A stretch of 64,000 nucleotides of DNA from Parasalinivibrio latis (lineage in GTDB: Bacteria; Pseudomonadota; Gammaproteobacteria; Enterobacterales; Vibrionaceae): positions 2,046,001-2,110,000 of the forward strand of contig NZ_CP098812.1 of the NCBI RefSeq assembly GCF_036825535.1, read 5' to 3'. Below, in pieces: positions 53,155 to 62,672 of the stretch. The translations under genes and the position numbers were made by a program. Position 1 is the stretch's first letter, and each line of letters opens with the position of its first letter. The notes under the pieces are model-generated. The model ran no database searches and was not told the DNA's origin. It saw nothing but the letters and a program-made list of their open reading frames with translations.

Positions 53155-53691
53155 TTACCAGTACGCCTGCTTGTTCAACGCAGACACACAGTACGACTCA
53201 CCCGGAATTGCAGTAATTTCTGCACCGCTTAACGTCTGGCACAACCAACCATGCGGATATGAAAGAACCAAAGGTGCTTTTGCTACCTCTTCTGATATCT
53301 GTTGGAAGCCAACACGCGAGTAGTAATCGGGATCGCCATAGGTGAACGCCAACTCTACGCCTTCTTCCTTGAGCGCCTCCAATCCGAATTGAATCAGTTT
53401 CTGGCCGATGCCCTGTTTCTGATAATCGGTATGGACGGCAACCGGAGAAAGCAAAAATGCAGACGGGCCGTTTTCAAAGGTCAATGTGGTAAATAGAATA
53501 CTGCCGATAATCTTGTTTTCTTCCATTGCCACAAATCCGCGCAGGTCTTTGCTGTTAGTGGTAGTCAGCAGTTCATTAGCCAACTCGCCGATTACCGCGC
53601 CTTCCGCTTCCCCTTCTGAGTCAGAAAAAGTTTTGGTAAACAGCGCTTTGATCTCTTCATTTTGGTCAGGATGGTACGTTTTCAGTTTCAT
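53155..53691 (-). CDS. GNAT family N-acetyltransferase (YhbS-like)
   Basis: Acetyltransferase of 178 residues. FVAMEENKIIGSILFTTLTF leads to the acetyl-CoA binding segment LLSPVAVHTDYQKQGIGQKLI, and LAFTYGDPDYYSRVGFQ is the typical fourth motif of YhbS-type proteins. It follows the MerR-methyltransferase gene by 24 bases on the same strand, so the two are probably co-transcribed. The substrate is unknown. Confidence 0.88.
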   Translation of the reverse strand: MKLKTYHPDQNEEIKALFTKTFSDSEGEAEGAVIGELANELLTTTNSKDLRGFVAMEENKIIGSILFTTLTFENGPSAFLLSPVAVHTDYQKQGIGQKLIQFGLEALKEEGVELAFTYGDPDYYSRVGFQQISEEVAKAPLVLSYPHGWLCQTLSGAEITAIPGESYCVSALNKQAYW

Positions 53692-53715
53692 TGATTTTGT
53701 CTTTTTCGTTTTAAG

Positions 53716-54885
53716 TCAGATTTTCTTCAGCACGAACACCTGGTAGCCAAAATCTCCAAGATGCTTGTGATAAACATTCAGTTCAGTTTCTAAATCGGAA
53801 ATAGCCGTTGATTGCGTCACTTCCGGTTTAAGTGCTTCCACTTTTTCTTCCAGTGGCGTGTAGTAGGCATCCCATGCATCGTGGCTCAGAGAAAAATGCT
53901 CTACGACCTCGTAGCCGGCGGAATTTGCTTGTTTCAGCCGTTTGTCAACCGACGTCATATCCGGGTATTCCCGTTGGAAGAACGCTTTGGCCTCTTCATT
54001 CGGTTTTTCAGACAGCCAAACCATATCGCTGAGAACCAAAACGCCACCTTTGGAGAGTAGCTTGCACCAGCTTTCGAACGCATTGGCGATCCCCATGATG
54101 TAAGCACAACCCTCGGCCCAGACAACATCGAAGCTGTCAGCTTCAAATGGCAGATCCGTCATGCAGGCATTGACAGGTTTGATACGCTCACCAAAGCCCA
54201 ATTTCGACGCCTTTTGCGAGAGCCTGTCCAGCGCCGGTTGCTCCGTATCAACGGCGGTAATATCAGCTTCGGTATGTTCGGCCAATACACTGGTTGCAAT
54301 ACCATTACCGCACCCAATTTCCAGAATACGTTTTGGCTTGAAAGGAATGGCTTCCAATGCCCTCAGTGTTTCGTCTTCAGAACCCGGCCCCCAGCGTTCC
54401 AGTCCATTGAACACCCGCATAAAGTCGGCCATATACTGTTCGTGCGTATTCATGTCTTTTGACAACCATTTCAAATGCAAAGCCTGCTTTTCGTCAAAGC
54501 CTTGCCGAATCAACCATTCCAGGTGCGCGTCCGGGGCAACTTTATCAAGTGATTCGTGCCAGTCTCTCAGCCCGGACTCACCTAACAATGCAGCCAATAG
54601 CTCTCGTGCCTGCTGTTTTCTGGCAATCTCTTCATCCAACTGTCCTAACCTGTTAAGAAGCAGCGAACGGTCTACTTTGGCATCCAGACAGGCCAGGCAT
54701 TCTTTGAGCGTTAACCCACCGGCCTGAAGCTGTTGAATCAACTTCACACGCTGAACGTCTCGCTCGCTATAAGCCCGGTACCCGTTACCCTGCCTTTGCC
54801 CTTCAATAAGGCCCAGTTTTTCGTAATACAGCAGAGCCGTCCGGGACAACCCGACACGATCTGCCAATTCAGAAATTCGGTACAT
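53716..54885 (-). CDS. MerR-family regulator fused to a SAM methyltransferase
   Basis: Protein of about 389 residues joining two functions. Residues 1-70 are a MerR winged HTH (MYRISELADRVGLSRTALLYYEK, GYRAYSERDVQRVKLIQQLQ), followed by a coiled-coil dimerisation helix. From about residue 190 there is a class I methyltransferase domain with ILEIGCGNGIATSVLAEH (motif I), VWAEGCAYIMG and GGVLVLSDM. The ATG at 54885 is preferred to the longer reading from 54954 because AAGGA lies five bases upstream and the MerR start is canonical. Probable operon with the GNAT gene. It may methylate the small molecule or ligand it senses, but this is speculation. Confidence 0.85.
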   Translation of the reverse strand: MYRISELADRVGLSRTALLYYEKLGLIEGQRQGNGYRAYSERDVQRVKLIQQLQAGGLTLKECLACLDAKVDRSLLLNRLGQLDEEIARKQQARELLAALLGESGLRDWHESLDKVAPDAHLEWLIRQGFDEKQALHLKWLSKDMNTHEQYMADFMRVFNGLERWGPGSEDETLRALEAIPFKPKRILEIGCGNGIATSVLAEHTEADITAVDTEQPALDRLSQKASKLGFGERIKPVNACMTDLPFEADSFDVVWAEGCAYIMGIANAFESWCKLLSKGGVLVLSDMVWLSEKPNEEAKAFFQREYPDMTSVDKRLKQANSAGYEVVEHFSLSHDAWDAYYTPLEEKVEALKPEVTQSTAISDLETELNVYHKHLGDFGYQVFVLKKI

Positions 54886-54964
54886 AGTTTTCCTTTGTGG
54901 CTGATTCAGCCAATGAGATGCGCACTCTAAACTATAAAGCAATAGACAGGTCAACAGATAAAAA

Positions 54965-54993
54965 CAAAAAAAAGAGAGCCTCGCGGGCTCTCT
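54965..54993 (-). terminator. Terminator of the acfD-like gene
   Basis: On the minus strand AGAGAGCC / GGCTCTCT with a five-base loop is followed by eight T residues, just after the stop codon at 55020. Confidence 0.92.
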
Positions 54994-55019
54994 CCAGAAT
55001 CAAGTTCTATGGAAACTTA

Positions 55020-58000
55020 TTATCTGACAGTAATGCTATTTATCGTCAGAGGGTTTCGGGTTGGCTTCGGCAGGTTAAGTGCTTTAACGCGATTTAAACC
55101 CTCAGCAGTAATGCCACCCTCATAGTGCGGCACCGGATCCCCCGGATATACGTAGGCTTTCGTGCCAGGGTTCCATGCCTGGAAGAACTCAGACAAGTCA
55201 GTCTGGGAAGCGTAGGATGCACACAGCATCAACATATCACTTTTACCCAACCCGGTTGCCCGGCACTGGTTATCTCCCTTAAGTGTGAACTGACCGTCGT
55301 TATCATTACGACTAAGTCGGTGCATCAACTTAAACAGGTTCCAGCCTTTCACGCCTTCAACGTCAGAGTAGTAAGCCGGGATATCGTTCGTATACCAATG
55401 TCCGATATCAAACTCAGTTTCCGCCCACTCTTTCAGCTGGGCGAACATGACCAGACGTTCCCCCGCCCCGCCAGCACCCCAGGCATGACCCGCTTCAGCT
55501 TTGACGAATTCCGGTGCAATACGGATATCCTGCTCAACACGGGACATCTTGCCGTGGTGAAGATCCTGCATATAGAGCGCCAACAGGTTGTTCACCACTT
55601 CCGTCGCGCCGTCAACATTGAACGGTGCCTCGGCGGCATTGTGGCCTACCTCATGCCACAACAGCCAACTGTTCAGCGGATTGGTATTGAGCTGGTTACT
55701 CTGTGCATTGAAGCTTGCATTCATTACCGGGTAACCGGAGTGGGCTGCACCAATACTGATTACCACATCGTTAACAAAGTGATGTCTGCTGTTTGGGTTA
55801 GTTGAGCCGGTAGCCTTACGGTTTGCACCACCGTCAACACCTTCGTCACGGGCATAGAAATCATTCAAATCAGAAGAAAACTGGTCTAGATCTTTTGCAA
55901 ATTTGAAGATGCCACCTTTGTACCCTTCTGCTCTCAGGTTCGCTTTCGGCGCAGTAAAGACAAAGGTTTTTGAAACCACTTCCCCTATTGGCGCAGGGGC
56001 GTTAAGGTCGTTTTTCCATTCGCCGTTGATATACAACGGTGCATCCAATGTATCACTGAACGTCAGTTGGACATTATCGCTGTTACCACCCTGCGCATAG
56101 ACGAGGCCGCCATAAGGTACGGTAAACGTTTCTGTACTTGGACTACCGCCCCCAATCACAAATGACTTGCTCATTCGCGGTGGACGCTGCAAGCCCAGTT
56201 CATGTTTTTCACGTCCAGTCAGGTCATCAGCCAGCGCAACGGTAATGGTAACCGGGCTCTGTTCACCGGATACCGATACGGTAAACGGCACATGTGCCTG
56301 TGCCCATTGCCCTGTTGGCTGGCGGTTACTTGCAAACCATGCGGTTGTTTTGTTGCTCATATCCAATGTAACTGTACCGCCACCGGCACCGGATGTTGGT
56401 TCACCTGGGAACTGGCGGATATCAACCTTGATATCCAAATCCCAGAACGAACGCCCCAGCATCAGGCGGGTCAGCGGTTTTTCCATATAGTTCAGAGGAT
56501 AGTTTGGGTTCATCACCCCGGCATCTGTGAACTTATCATTACGATAAACCATATTCAGAGAAGCCAATTGATCCTTCAGTTCCTCTGAGCAATAAGTATT
56601 CCCTCCTGCCTGGTCGTTGGTATAGCAGTTCAGGAACTGGGTAAATCGCTTAAAGCCCAGTTCATCATCTGCTCCGGCTTCATAGCGGTAGTCCAGATCG
56701 TTCCAAAGCCACACGGTCATATTCTGGTAAATACGGTTCAGGTCAACGCTGTTCAAGCGCTCGCCCTGCTTGCCTTTGGTACGGAAGTAACGTTCGTGCT
56801 GGTAAAGGGCTTCGATATTTGTGCCCAGGTTTGCCGCAGCCACCATGGATTTCGCCTCGGCTTCACCAAGCTTCAACTCAGTGTAAGCAGGTACGAACAT
56901 GCCACCGGTAACTGGAATGCCGTTACCCGGACGGTATTCAAGGCAATTCACTTCATAGTGGAAGTCCGGTTTGGTGCAGAGCCCATAGGCACGCCCCCCT
57001 TGTGAATTAACAAACGCATCAAGAATCCGAGCCTTTTCTTTCTCCAGAGATTTTACATCCAGAACCGGTTTACCTTCGCCATCTTCCAGAATATTTCCTC
57101 TATCGTCCTTTATTGCGAATTGGGCTTCGTCAATAAAGGCCACATGTGTAACCGGGTTGCCGTCCTTGTCCGTCACCGGATTGCCATCTGCATCCTTTTC
57201 AATCCATTTGGCCATTTCCAGCTTTGGCTGGTCATCCGGCTTGTCTTCCAGAATATACTTCCAGTCAACTGTGCCGTCTTCGTTAATGATGTAAGGTAAA
57301 GACGGCTTTTCTCCTTCCCCACCATCAACGGCCGAATAACGTTCCAATACCCAGATTCCGTACTGGCGCTGGTTACGCACCCGGTCAGGGTATCCACCGG
57401 AAGGGCCGTTACCGTTAGCAACGACCGAGCCGCCCATACCGAACGCGATACCCGCGCTGTCCAAGAGTCGCGTCATTTCACCGGCGTCAGCCTGCTCCAT
57501 GATGCTCTCCATCACCAATACGCTCCCCCCCTTTTCAACGTAGGAGATAAGATCCGTAACATCTTGCTGTGACAGTTTAGGATGCTCGGCGTTCGCTCGC
57601 ATTGGGTAGTCATAAGGGCCGTTCAGGCCTACATTTCCTCGATACTCAAAGCCGTTTACGATTGCCAATGGGGTACTCGCAGGATCCAGGCCTGAAAAAT
57701 TAGAAAGTTGTTGAGTATCACTCGCAAAACCCTTATCCAGCACATAGTCGGCTGAGCTTCCCATTACCTGGCCATGCCGCTTGAAATAGACCTTAGGAAT
57801 GTTGGTAGCGACAGAAATCGTACCCGGCTCTTTATTGGTCAGGTAACGGATAACGTTTTTGAAAAAGTTACCCATATCAGCACTGTCATTTCCCTGACCA
57901 CAGACACTGGAATTGCTGTCAACCCAGCCGTTCCAGCTGTAACCGTTAGGACAGACAAGCACGCTGTTGTAACGGGCATTGCCCATTACCATCACCTTGC

Positions 58001-59609
58001 CTTTACCGAGTTCTCCTACGCTGATAAACGGCAGGTTAAAGGTTGCGGTGTCACCGCCTACGTTGTCCGGAACAACTTTCGAAGGTGCTTCAGTAATATA
58101 AGCGTTGCCGTTTTTATCCCAGGCTTTTGGCTTACCGAAATCAATCCAGTAGTTTTTGTCATTGCGCGCCATCATGACAGGGAAAGCAGTATTAGCAATA
58201 TTTACAGCAGCCTGCCCACGGGCACTACCGGTACTGCCATAGAAGTTTGTGCTGTCATGGAAGATATGGAAGCGTTCAACCGGCTCCCACCCGGCCTCAG
58301 ATGTTGCACCCCACAGACGCTTTACATCAGCCTGGATCCGGCTGGATTCGGGATCAATCGCAGAAACCTCTCGTGGCATTACAAAGGCAAACTGAACTTC
58401 ATTTGATGTGCCGATAGCCTGATCAATTTCGGCAGCCAAACCCTGATTAAATTGAGCAGTAAATTCACCAGGGACAACCTGCGTTTGGCCACCACCGGTT
58501 TCAAGCAAGGTATTTTCGCTCGACAATGAAAGAGAAATGGCTTCGTTGACCACGTTTGGGTATTGGGCAAAAATCTGCGTCGCTTTTTCTTTCAGGCTCA
58601 ACGTCGTTCCGTTATCAATTGAGTAGCGCAGAACGAGCTTCTCGGCATTCATCCCTTCATTGCCTGCACCGAGATCTGTCAGTTTGAATTCATTCTTGTT
58701 GCCACGCACTTCGCCCAGCTCAAAGGTTTCAATACCAAAACTTACAACATCCCCCCACGAAAACTCGAAGGTACCGTCATCTGCAGGTTGCCCGTCCTTA
58801 AAGCCTGTCACACCACGGCTGTTCTTACTGAAATAGGCAATACCGTTAACCGGGCGGCCCTGGCTGTCTACCAGCTTTCCGGTAGCTAAAATCACCTCTG
58901 TGGGTTTGTACTCAAGCGCAGATTCAGCGTTGGCGGAAACAAAACTCTGGTTAAGATCGCTTGACGCACCTGGGGTTACCGCAGGTTCGATGTCTGGCAC
59001 ATGGGTAGTAGGTACTTTGTCAGCCTGATTATCATTACTGACCTTTTCAGTGATCAGCACCTTGAAATCATCAGGCTTCATATCAAGGCTTGACGTTAAG
59101 TAGTTTTCAAAAGTCAGCTCATCCCGGGTGTTGGCAAATTCTAACTCAACCGTTTTTCCCTGAATGACACCCATATTTTTAATCAGAGTTTGTACGTTCT
59201 CTGCTTTATTGGGTGAGTTTTTATACTCTTCGGCATTTTTAATTAACAACGTTTCTATATTAACGGCACGTTTAATATTGGAATCAGCCTCAAACGGAGC
59301 ATTAAAAGTTGCGATATTCATTCCATTAATTGAGCATGAAACGTCGCCTTTTTGTTCAACATTAAATTGGTTAGCCGGTTCACCATTACAGATTACTGAA
59401 GCACCAAAATTAATATGTCCGTCTAAAGAAAGAGCCGCAGGAATGATTGGGTCAGGGACACCGATATCCGGGAGCTCTCCCTCGCCGGCATTGGGATCAG
59501 AAACGTCTGGATTTGTTGGAATTGAAGGGTCCAAAGGCAGCGTTGGAGAGTCATCGTTACAGCCGGCCAGGAGCCCGGCAATAACCAAAGCGATAAGTTT
59601 TATTTTCAT
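55020..59609 (-). CDS. AcfD/SslE-like M60-family metalloprotease lipoprotein
   Basis: Large surface or secreted zinc metalloprotease of 1529 residues. Signal peptide MKIKLIALVIAGLLAGC gives a lipid anchor at C17. A proline- and aspartate-rich linker follows. The M60-like catalytic site is HEVGHNAAEAPF with H1319, E1320 and H1323 and the downstream glutamate in ATEVVNN. Length and layout match Vibrio cholerae AcfD and E. coli SslE (both about 1500 residues, from memory), which degrade mucin and are secreted by type II secretion. It is monocistronic. Mucin cleavage would fit a host-associated lifestyle, but activity is inferred. Confidence 0.92.
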   Translation of the reverse strand: MKIKLIALVIAGLLAGCNDDSPTLPLDPSIPTNPDVSDPNAGEGELPDIGVPDPIIPAALSLDGHINFGASVICNGEPANQFNVEQKGDVSCSINGMNIATFNAPFEADSNIKRAVNIETLLIKNAEEYKNSPNKAENVQTLIKNMGVIQGKTVELEFANTRDELTFENYLTSSLDMKPDDFKVLITEKVSNDNQADKVPTTHVPDIEPAVTPGASSDLNQSFVSANAESALEYKPTEVILATGKLVDSQGRPVNGIAYFSKNSRGVTGFKDGQPADDGTFEFSWGDVVSFGIETFELGEVRGNKNEFKLTDLGAGNEGMNAEKLVLRYSIDNGTTLSLKEKATQIFAQYPNVVNEAISLSLSSENTLLETGGGQTQVVPGEFTAQFNQGLAAEIDQAIGTSNEVQFAFVMPREVSAIDPESSRIQADVKRLWGATSEAGWEPVERFHIFHDSTNFYGSTGSARGQAAVNIANTAFPVMMARNDKNYWIDFGKPKAWDKNGNAYITEAPSKVVPDNVGGDTATFNLPFISVGELGKGKVMVMGNARYNSVLVCPNGYSWNGWVDSNSSVCGQGNDSADMGNFFKNVIRYLTNKEPGTISVATNIPKVYFKRHGQVMGSSADYVLDKGFASDTQQLSNFSGLDPASTPLAIVNGFEYRGNVGLNGPYDYPMRANAEHPKLSQQDVTDLISYVEKGGSVLVMESIMEQADAGEMTRLLDSAGIAFGMGGSVVANGNGPSGGYPDRVRNQRQYGIWVLERYSAVDGGEGEKPSLPYIINEDGTVDWKYILEDKPDDQPKLEMAKWIEKDADGNPVTDKDGNPVTHVAFIDEAQFAIKDDRGNILEDGEGKPVLDVKSLEKEKARILDAFVNSQGGRAYGLCTKPDFHYEVNCLEYRPGNGIPVTGGMFVPAYTELKLGEAEAKSMVAAANLGTNIEALYQHERYFRTKGKQGERLNSVDLNRIYQNMTVWLWNDLDYRYEAGADDELGFKRFTQFLNCYTNDQAGGNTYCSEELKDQLASLNMVYRNDKFTDAGVMNPNYPLNYMEKPLTRLMLGRSFWDLDIKVDIRQFPGEPTSGAGGGTVTLDMSNKTTAWFASNRQPTGQWAQAHVPFTVSVSGEQSPVTITVALADDLTGREKHELGLQRPPRMSKSFVIGGGSPSTETFTVPYGGLVYAQGGNSDNVQLTFSDTLDAPLYINGEWKNDLNAPAPIGEVVSKTFVFTAPKANLRAEGYKGGIFKFAKDLDQFSSDLNDFYARDEGVDGGANRKATGSTNPNSRHHFVNDVVISIGAAHSGYPVMNASFNAQSNQLNTNPLNSWLLWHEVGHNAAEAPFNVDGATEVVNNLLALYMQDLHHGKMSRVEQDIRIAPEFVKAEAGHAWGAGGAGERLVMFAQLKEWAETEFDIGHWYTNDIPAYYSDVEGVKGWNLFKLMHRLSRNDNDGQFTLKGDNQCRATGLGKSDMLMLCASYASQTDLSEFFQAWNPGTKAYVYPGDPVPHYEGGITAEGLNRVKALNLPKPTRNPLTINSITVR

Positions 59610-60073
59610 AGTTATCCAGAAGGCTAAAATCCGAAGTTATTAATACAGCGGATTAAAAGTGATTACATTAAACCTTTCTGAATTTACTTGCAGATGACTA
59701 CAAGTCAATCTAAATATCTAGATGATAAGCAACAAAATCCTTTCTAATATCTTTGCAGGTTGAATTTTACGACTAAATTATTCATGTGAGTTATTTTGCC
59801 ATTTTATTGGCGCCATTAAATGGATATCCGAGATTAAAAATTAATCAAATATAATTAATTTTCTTGGATTCTGTGGTACTCAATCGTCAAATACACAAAA
59901 TATGTTGAAATCAACTCAACCTCCAGCAACTCAGGATTAGCCATACCGTCCCTATGAATCAGTTATCCCCTAAGCTCCCCCTAATCTGTTTCATTGTTAG
60001 ACAAAACAGCAAGTGGCACACCGGGCCACCTGCCGTAACCAACCTTCCGAATTTTTGGGTCAGCCTCCACGCA
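59610..60073. other. Gap upstream of the acfD-like gene
   Basis: About 460 AT-rich bases containing the acfD promoter region. On the minus strand 59960-59995 has GGGGGA and GGGGATAA blocks that resemble MalT cores, but spacing and distance do not fit. No gene is recognised. Confidence 0.4.
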
Positions 60074-60184
60074 CTATATTCCTTCAGTGATTGCGCGCAA
60101 CCATCCCCTCCTTTGCATCAATTTTTGCGCTGACACTTCAACATCTGGAAACCCTTCGGAATTGGCGTAGAGAATGATTACCAT
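60074..60184 (-). CDS. Possible 36-residue peptide, unknown
   Basis: Twelve bases after the ATPase stop codon an ATG with AAGGG four bases upstream opens a frame beginning MVIILYANSEGFPDVEVSAQ. No family is recognised. It may be a remnant of a longer operon gene or chance. Confidence 0.25.
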   Translation of the reverse strand: MVIILYANSEGFPDVEVSAQKLMQRRGWLRAITEGI

Positions 60185-60196
60185 ACTGCCCTTATT

Positions 60197-61288
60197 TTAA
60201 ATCCGCTGTTCGGTCTCAACATCGAAGAAATGCAATCTTTCCAGACTCGGGAGTACGCTCACTGAACCTTCCGTTTTTTGGCTGTTGTGAGTACGGAGCA
60301 TCAACGTTTGGCCAGATCTGAGACGCATCAAAATATTGCACTCTGCACCAAGATATTCGACGTAATCGAACGAACCACTAAAACCTTGCTGACTCTCGGT
60401 ATCAACAATCTTCAAATCCTCAGGGCGAATACCAAGACAGACTTTTCGACCATGGTATTCGGCCAGTTTGGGGTATGAAGATAATGGTATTTCAAGGGAA
60501 AAGTCGGGCTTTGAATGGATAATGGCTTTATTGGTATTAATCTCAACATTCACTTCAATGAAGTTTATAACAGGTGACCCTATAAAACCTGCCACAAATT
60601 TATTCGTTGGATTTTCGTACAAGTCTTTAGGGCTGCCAATTTGTTGAACCACTCCTTGGTCCAAAACAACCACTTTGTTTCCCATGGTCATGGCTTCAAC
60701 CTGATCATGCGTCACATACAAAATGGTGGCATTCACCTCTTTGTGAAGCGCTGAGATCTCCTGCCTCATTTTACTGCGCAGTTTTGCATCAAGGTTGGAT
60801 AATGGTTCATCGAATAAAAAAAGCTTGGGTCGGCGGACGATAGCACGACCCAAAGCAACTCGCTGTCGTTGACCTCCAGATAATTGCCCTGGTTTCGACT
60901 GCAAGAAATTGGTGAGATTAAGCATGGCAGCAATATTGCGGACGGTTTCATCAATTTCCGCTTTATGCATTTTTCTTATGCGCAATGACAAAGCCATGTT
61001 CTCGTATACCGTCATATGCGGATACAGTGCATAGCTTTGGAATACCATCGCTATGTCTCGATCTTTTGGTAACTCATCATTGACCCGGCGTTGATCGATA
61101 ATTAAATCGCCATCAGTAATTTTTTCAAGACCGGCAACCATGCGTAACAACGTTGATTTCCCACAACCAGAGGGGCCAAGGAGAATAACGAATTCACCTT
61201 TTTCAATATCCACCGTAGCATTCTTAATCGCTTCGTAGTTATTTTGTTTATACGTTTTCCGAAGATTTTTGAGCTGAACGTAACTCAT
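60197..61288 (-). CDS. Sugar ABC transporter ATPase, MalK/UgpC type
   Basis: ATPase of 363 residues: Walker A GPSGCGKSTLLR, Q-loop AMVFQSYALYPHM, signature LSGGQRQRVALGRAI, Walker B LFLFDEPLSNLDAKLR, H-loop VTHDQVEAMT, then the C-terminal regulatory domain with GIRPEDLKI. Its ATG overlaps the aminopeptidase stop codon (ATGA), so it is in the same operon as two CUT1 permeases. Confidence 0.93.
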   Translation of the reverse strand: MSYVQLKNLRKTYKQNNYEAIKNATVDIEKGEFVILLGPSGCGKSTLLRMVAGLEKITDGDLIIDQRRVNDELPKDRDIAMVFQSYALYPHMTVYENMALSLRIRKMHKAEIDETVRNIAAMLNLTNFLQSKPGQLSGGQRQRVALGRAIVRRPKLFLFDEPLSNLDAKLRSKMRQEISALHKEVNATILYVTHDQVEAMTMGNKVVVLDQGVVQQIGSPKDLYENPTNKFVAGFIGSPVINFIEVNVEINTNKAIIHSKPDFSLEIPLSSYPKLAEYHGRKVCLGIRPEDLKIVDTESQQGFSGSFDYVEYLGAECNILMRLRSGQTLMLRTHNSQKTEGSVSVLPSLERLHFFDVETEQRI

Positions 61289-62670
61289 AATGACCCCTCT
61301 TCCTGAGAGTTAACTATTTCCTGACAAATTTGTGTAAGTAAAAGCGCGCCATACCCCGTCGCCCCTTTTTCATAAATGCGTCGGTGAGGCATCTTTGTGG
61401 ACATCGCAGCGGTATCCAAGTGAATCCACTTCTGCCCGTTTTGAACAAAATGATTTAAGAAAGTTGCTGCGACACAGGGGCTGCCATGCGGATCCTCACT
61501 GCCATGCTGCAGATCGGCATAGTCACTTTCCAAAGCCGTTTCAAACCAACCGCCAATTGGCATTGGCCACACAGGTTCACCGCAGGCTTCCCCGGCAATT
61601 CTCGCTAACTCCTTAAAACCTTCATCTGTACCCATTAGCGCGGAATAGCCCTTTCCTAAAGCGATACCGGCTCCGCCTGTCAATGTCGCCATATCAATCA
61701 AATAATCCGGTTGATACGTTTGCTGCGCATAGTGAAGCACATCCGCAAGCACCATTCGCCCTTCCGCATCCGTTGAAATAATCTCGACACTTTTACCGGA
61801 AAGCATGGTGACAACATCTCCTGGACGCAACGCATTACCCGACGGCATATTCTCTACCAAACCACACAAACCAATTACGCGAGCGGGCATGTGAGACTCA
61901 GAAATGGCATGTATTGCCCCGACGACAGCGGCTGCACCTCCCATATCAAATTTCATCGTGCTCATGGATTTTGCGTTTTTGATGCTTATCCCGCCGGAAT
62001 CAAACGTGACACCTTTTCCTACAATAACGATGGTTTTCTGCGCGCCGTCAGGATGGTAATCCAGTACTAAAAGATGCCCTTCACGCTTGCTACCCTGCGA
62101 TACACCCACTAATCCACCAAATCCCAATTCCCTGAGTCGGTCTTCTGCCACGCTGTGAATTTTCACGTTCAACAAATCCATTCCTTTAACAGCAGAAATG
62201 AATGTCTCCGGATAAATCACATTTGCCGGTTTGTTCATTAATTCGCGTGAATAGGCTTGAGCGCGTGCCAATGCTATGCCTCGACAGTGCGCCTTTTTTA
62301 GTGCCAAATTGTCGGTTGTGATTTCAACCTTTTTTATTGTTGGATTCAGTTTCCAGCTAGGTGAATGATGATAATTGTATCCGGCTAACGAGAAACCAAA
62401 ACCTAGCCATTGAATCCATGTCTGAGTCGGAAATAACGCCAACACAGAATCATCTATTATCAGTTCGAGATTTTTAAATGGATGTTTATTCGCAATCTCA
62501 TACGCAATATCCTGTATATCTGATACTGAATATGAAGACTTTCGAAAACAAACACCGCTCTCCCCTTCAATCTTTTTTAATTCTGAAACATCTGAAGCGC
62601 CCAACTTCAGGTGAACAGACACCTCAGATTGCAATGATAAACAATCCGACTTATAACTAATTGAAAACAT
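61285..62670 (-). CDS. Leucyl aminopeptidase, M17 family
   Basis: Cytoplasmic metallo-aminopeptidase of 461 residues. The catalytic region has VGKGVTFDSGGISIK (metal-binding Asp, catalytic Lys), FDMGGAAAVVGA, and the M17 signature STDAEGRMVLADVL (the usual first residue N is S). SALMGTDEGF and GATGYGALLL are further family segments. AAGGG precedes the ATG. It lies two bases after the MalG-type permease gene and overlaps the ATPase gene, so it is an integral part of a sugar-type ABC operon. This is unusual and suggests a substrate with both sugar and amino acid parts, or a peptide-like ligand. Confidence 0.88.
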   Translation of the reverse strand: MFSISYKSDCLSLQSEVSVHLKLGASDVSELKKIEGESGVCFRKSSYSVSDIQDIAYEIANKHPFKNLELIIDDSVLALFPTQTWIQWLGFGFSLAGYNYHHSPSWKLNPTIKKVEITTDNLALKKAHCRGIALARAQAYSRELMNKPANVIYPETFISAVKGMDLLNVKIHSVAEDRLRELGFGGLVGVSQGSKREGHLLVLDYHPDGAQKTIVIVGKGVTFDSGGISIKNAKSMSTMKFDMGGAAAVVGAIHAISESHMPARVIGLCGLVENMPSGNALRPGDVVTMLSGKSVEIISTDAEGRMVLADVLHYAQQTYQPDYLIDMATLTGGAGIALGKGYSALMGTDEGFKELARIAGEACGEPVWPMPIGGWFETALESDYADLQHGSEDPHGSPCVAATFLNHFVQNGQKWIHLDTAAMSTKMPHRRIYEKGATGYGALLLTQICQEIVNSQEEGSL

Positions 62671-62672
62671 TA

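Noticed and set aside
59960..59995. GGGGGA and GGGGATAA blocks resembling MalT boxes upstream of the acfD-like gene
   Set aside because: The cores lack the full GGATGA, their spacing is wrong and they are about 360 bases from the start codon.
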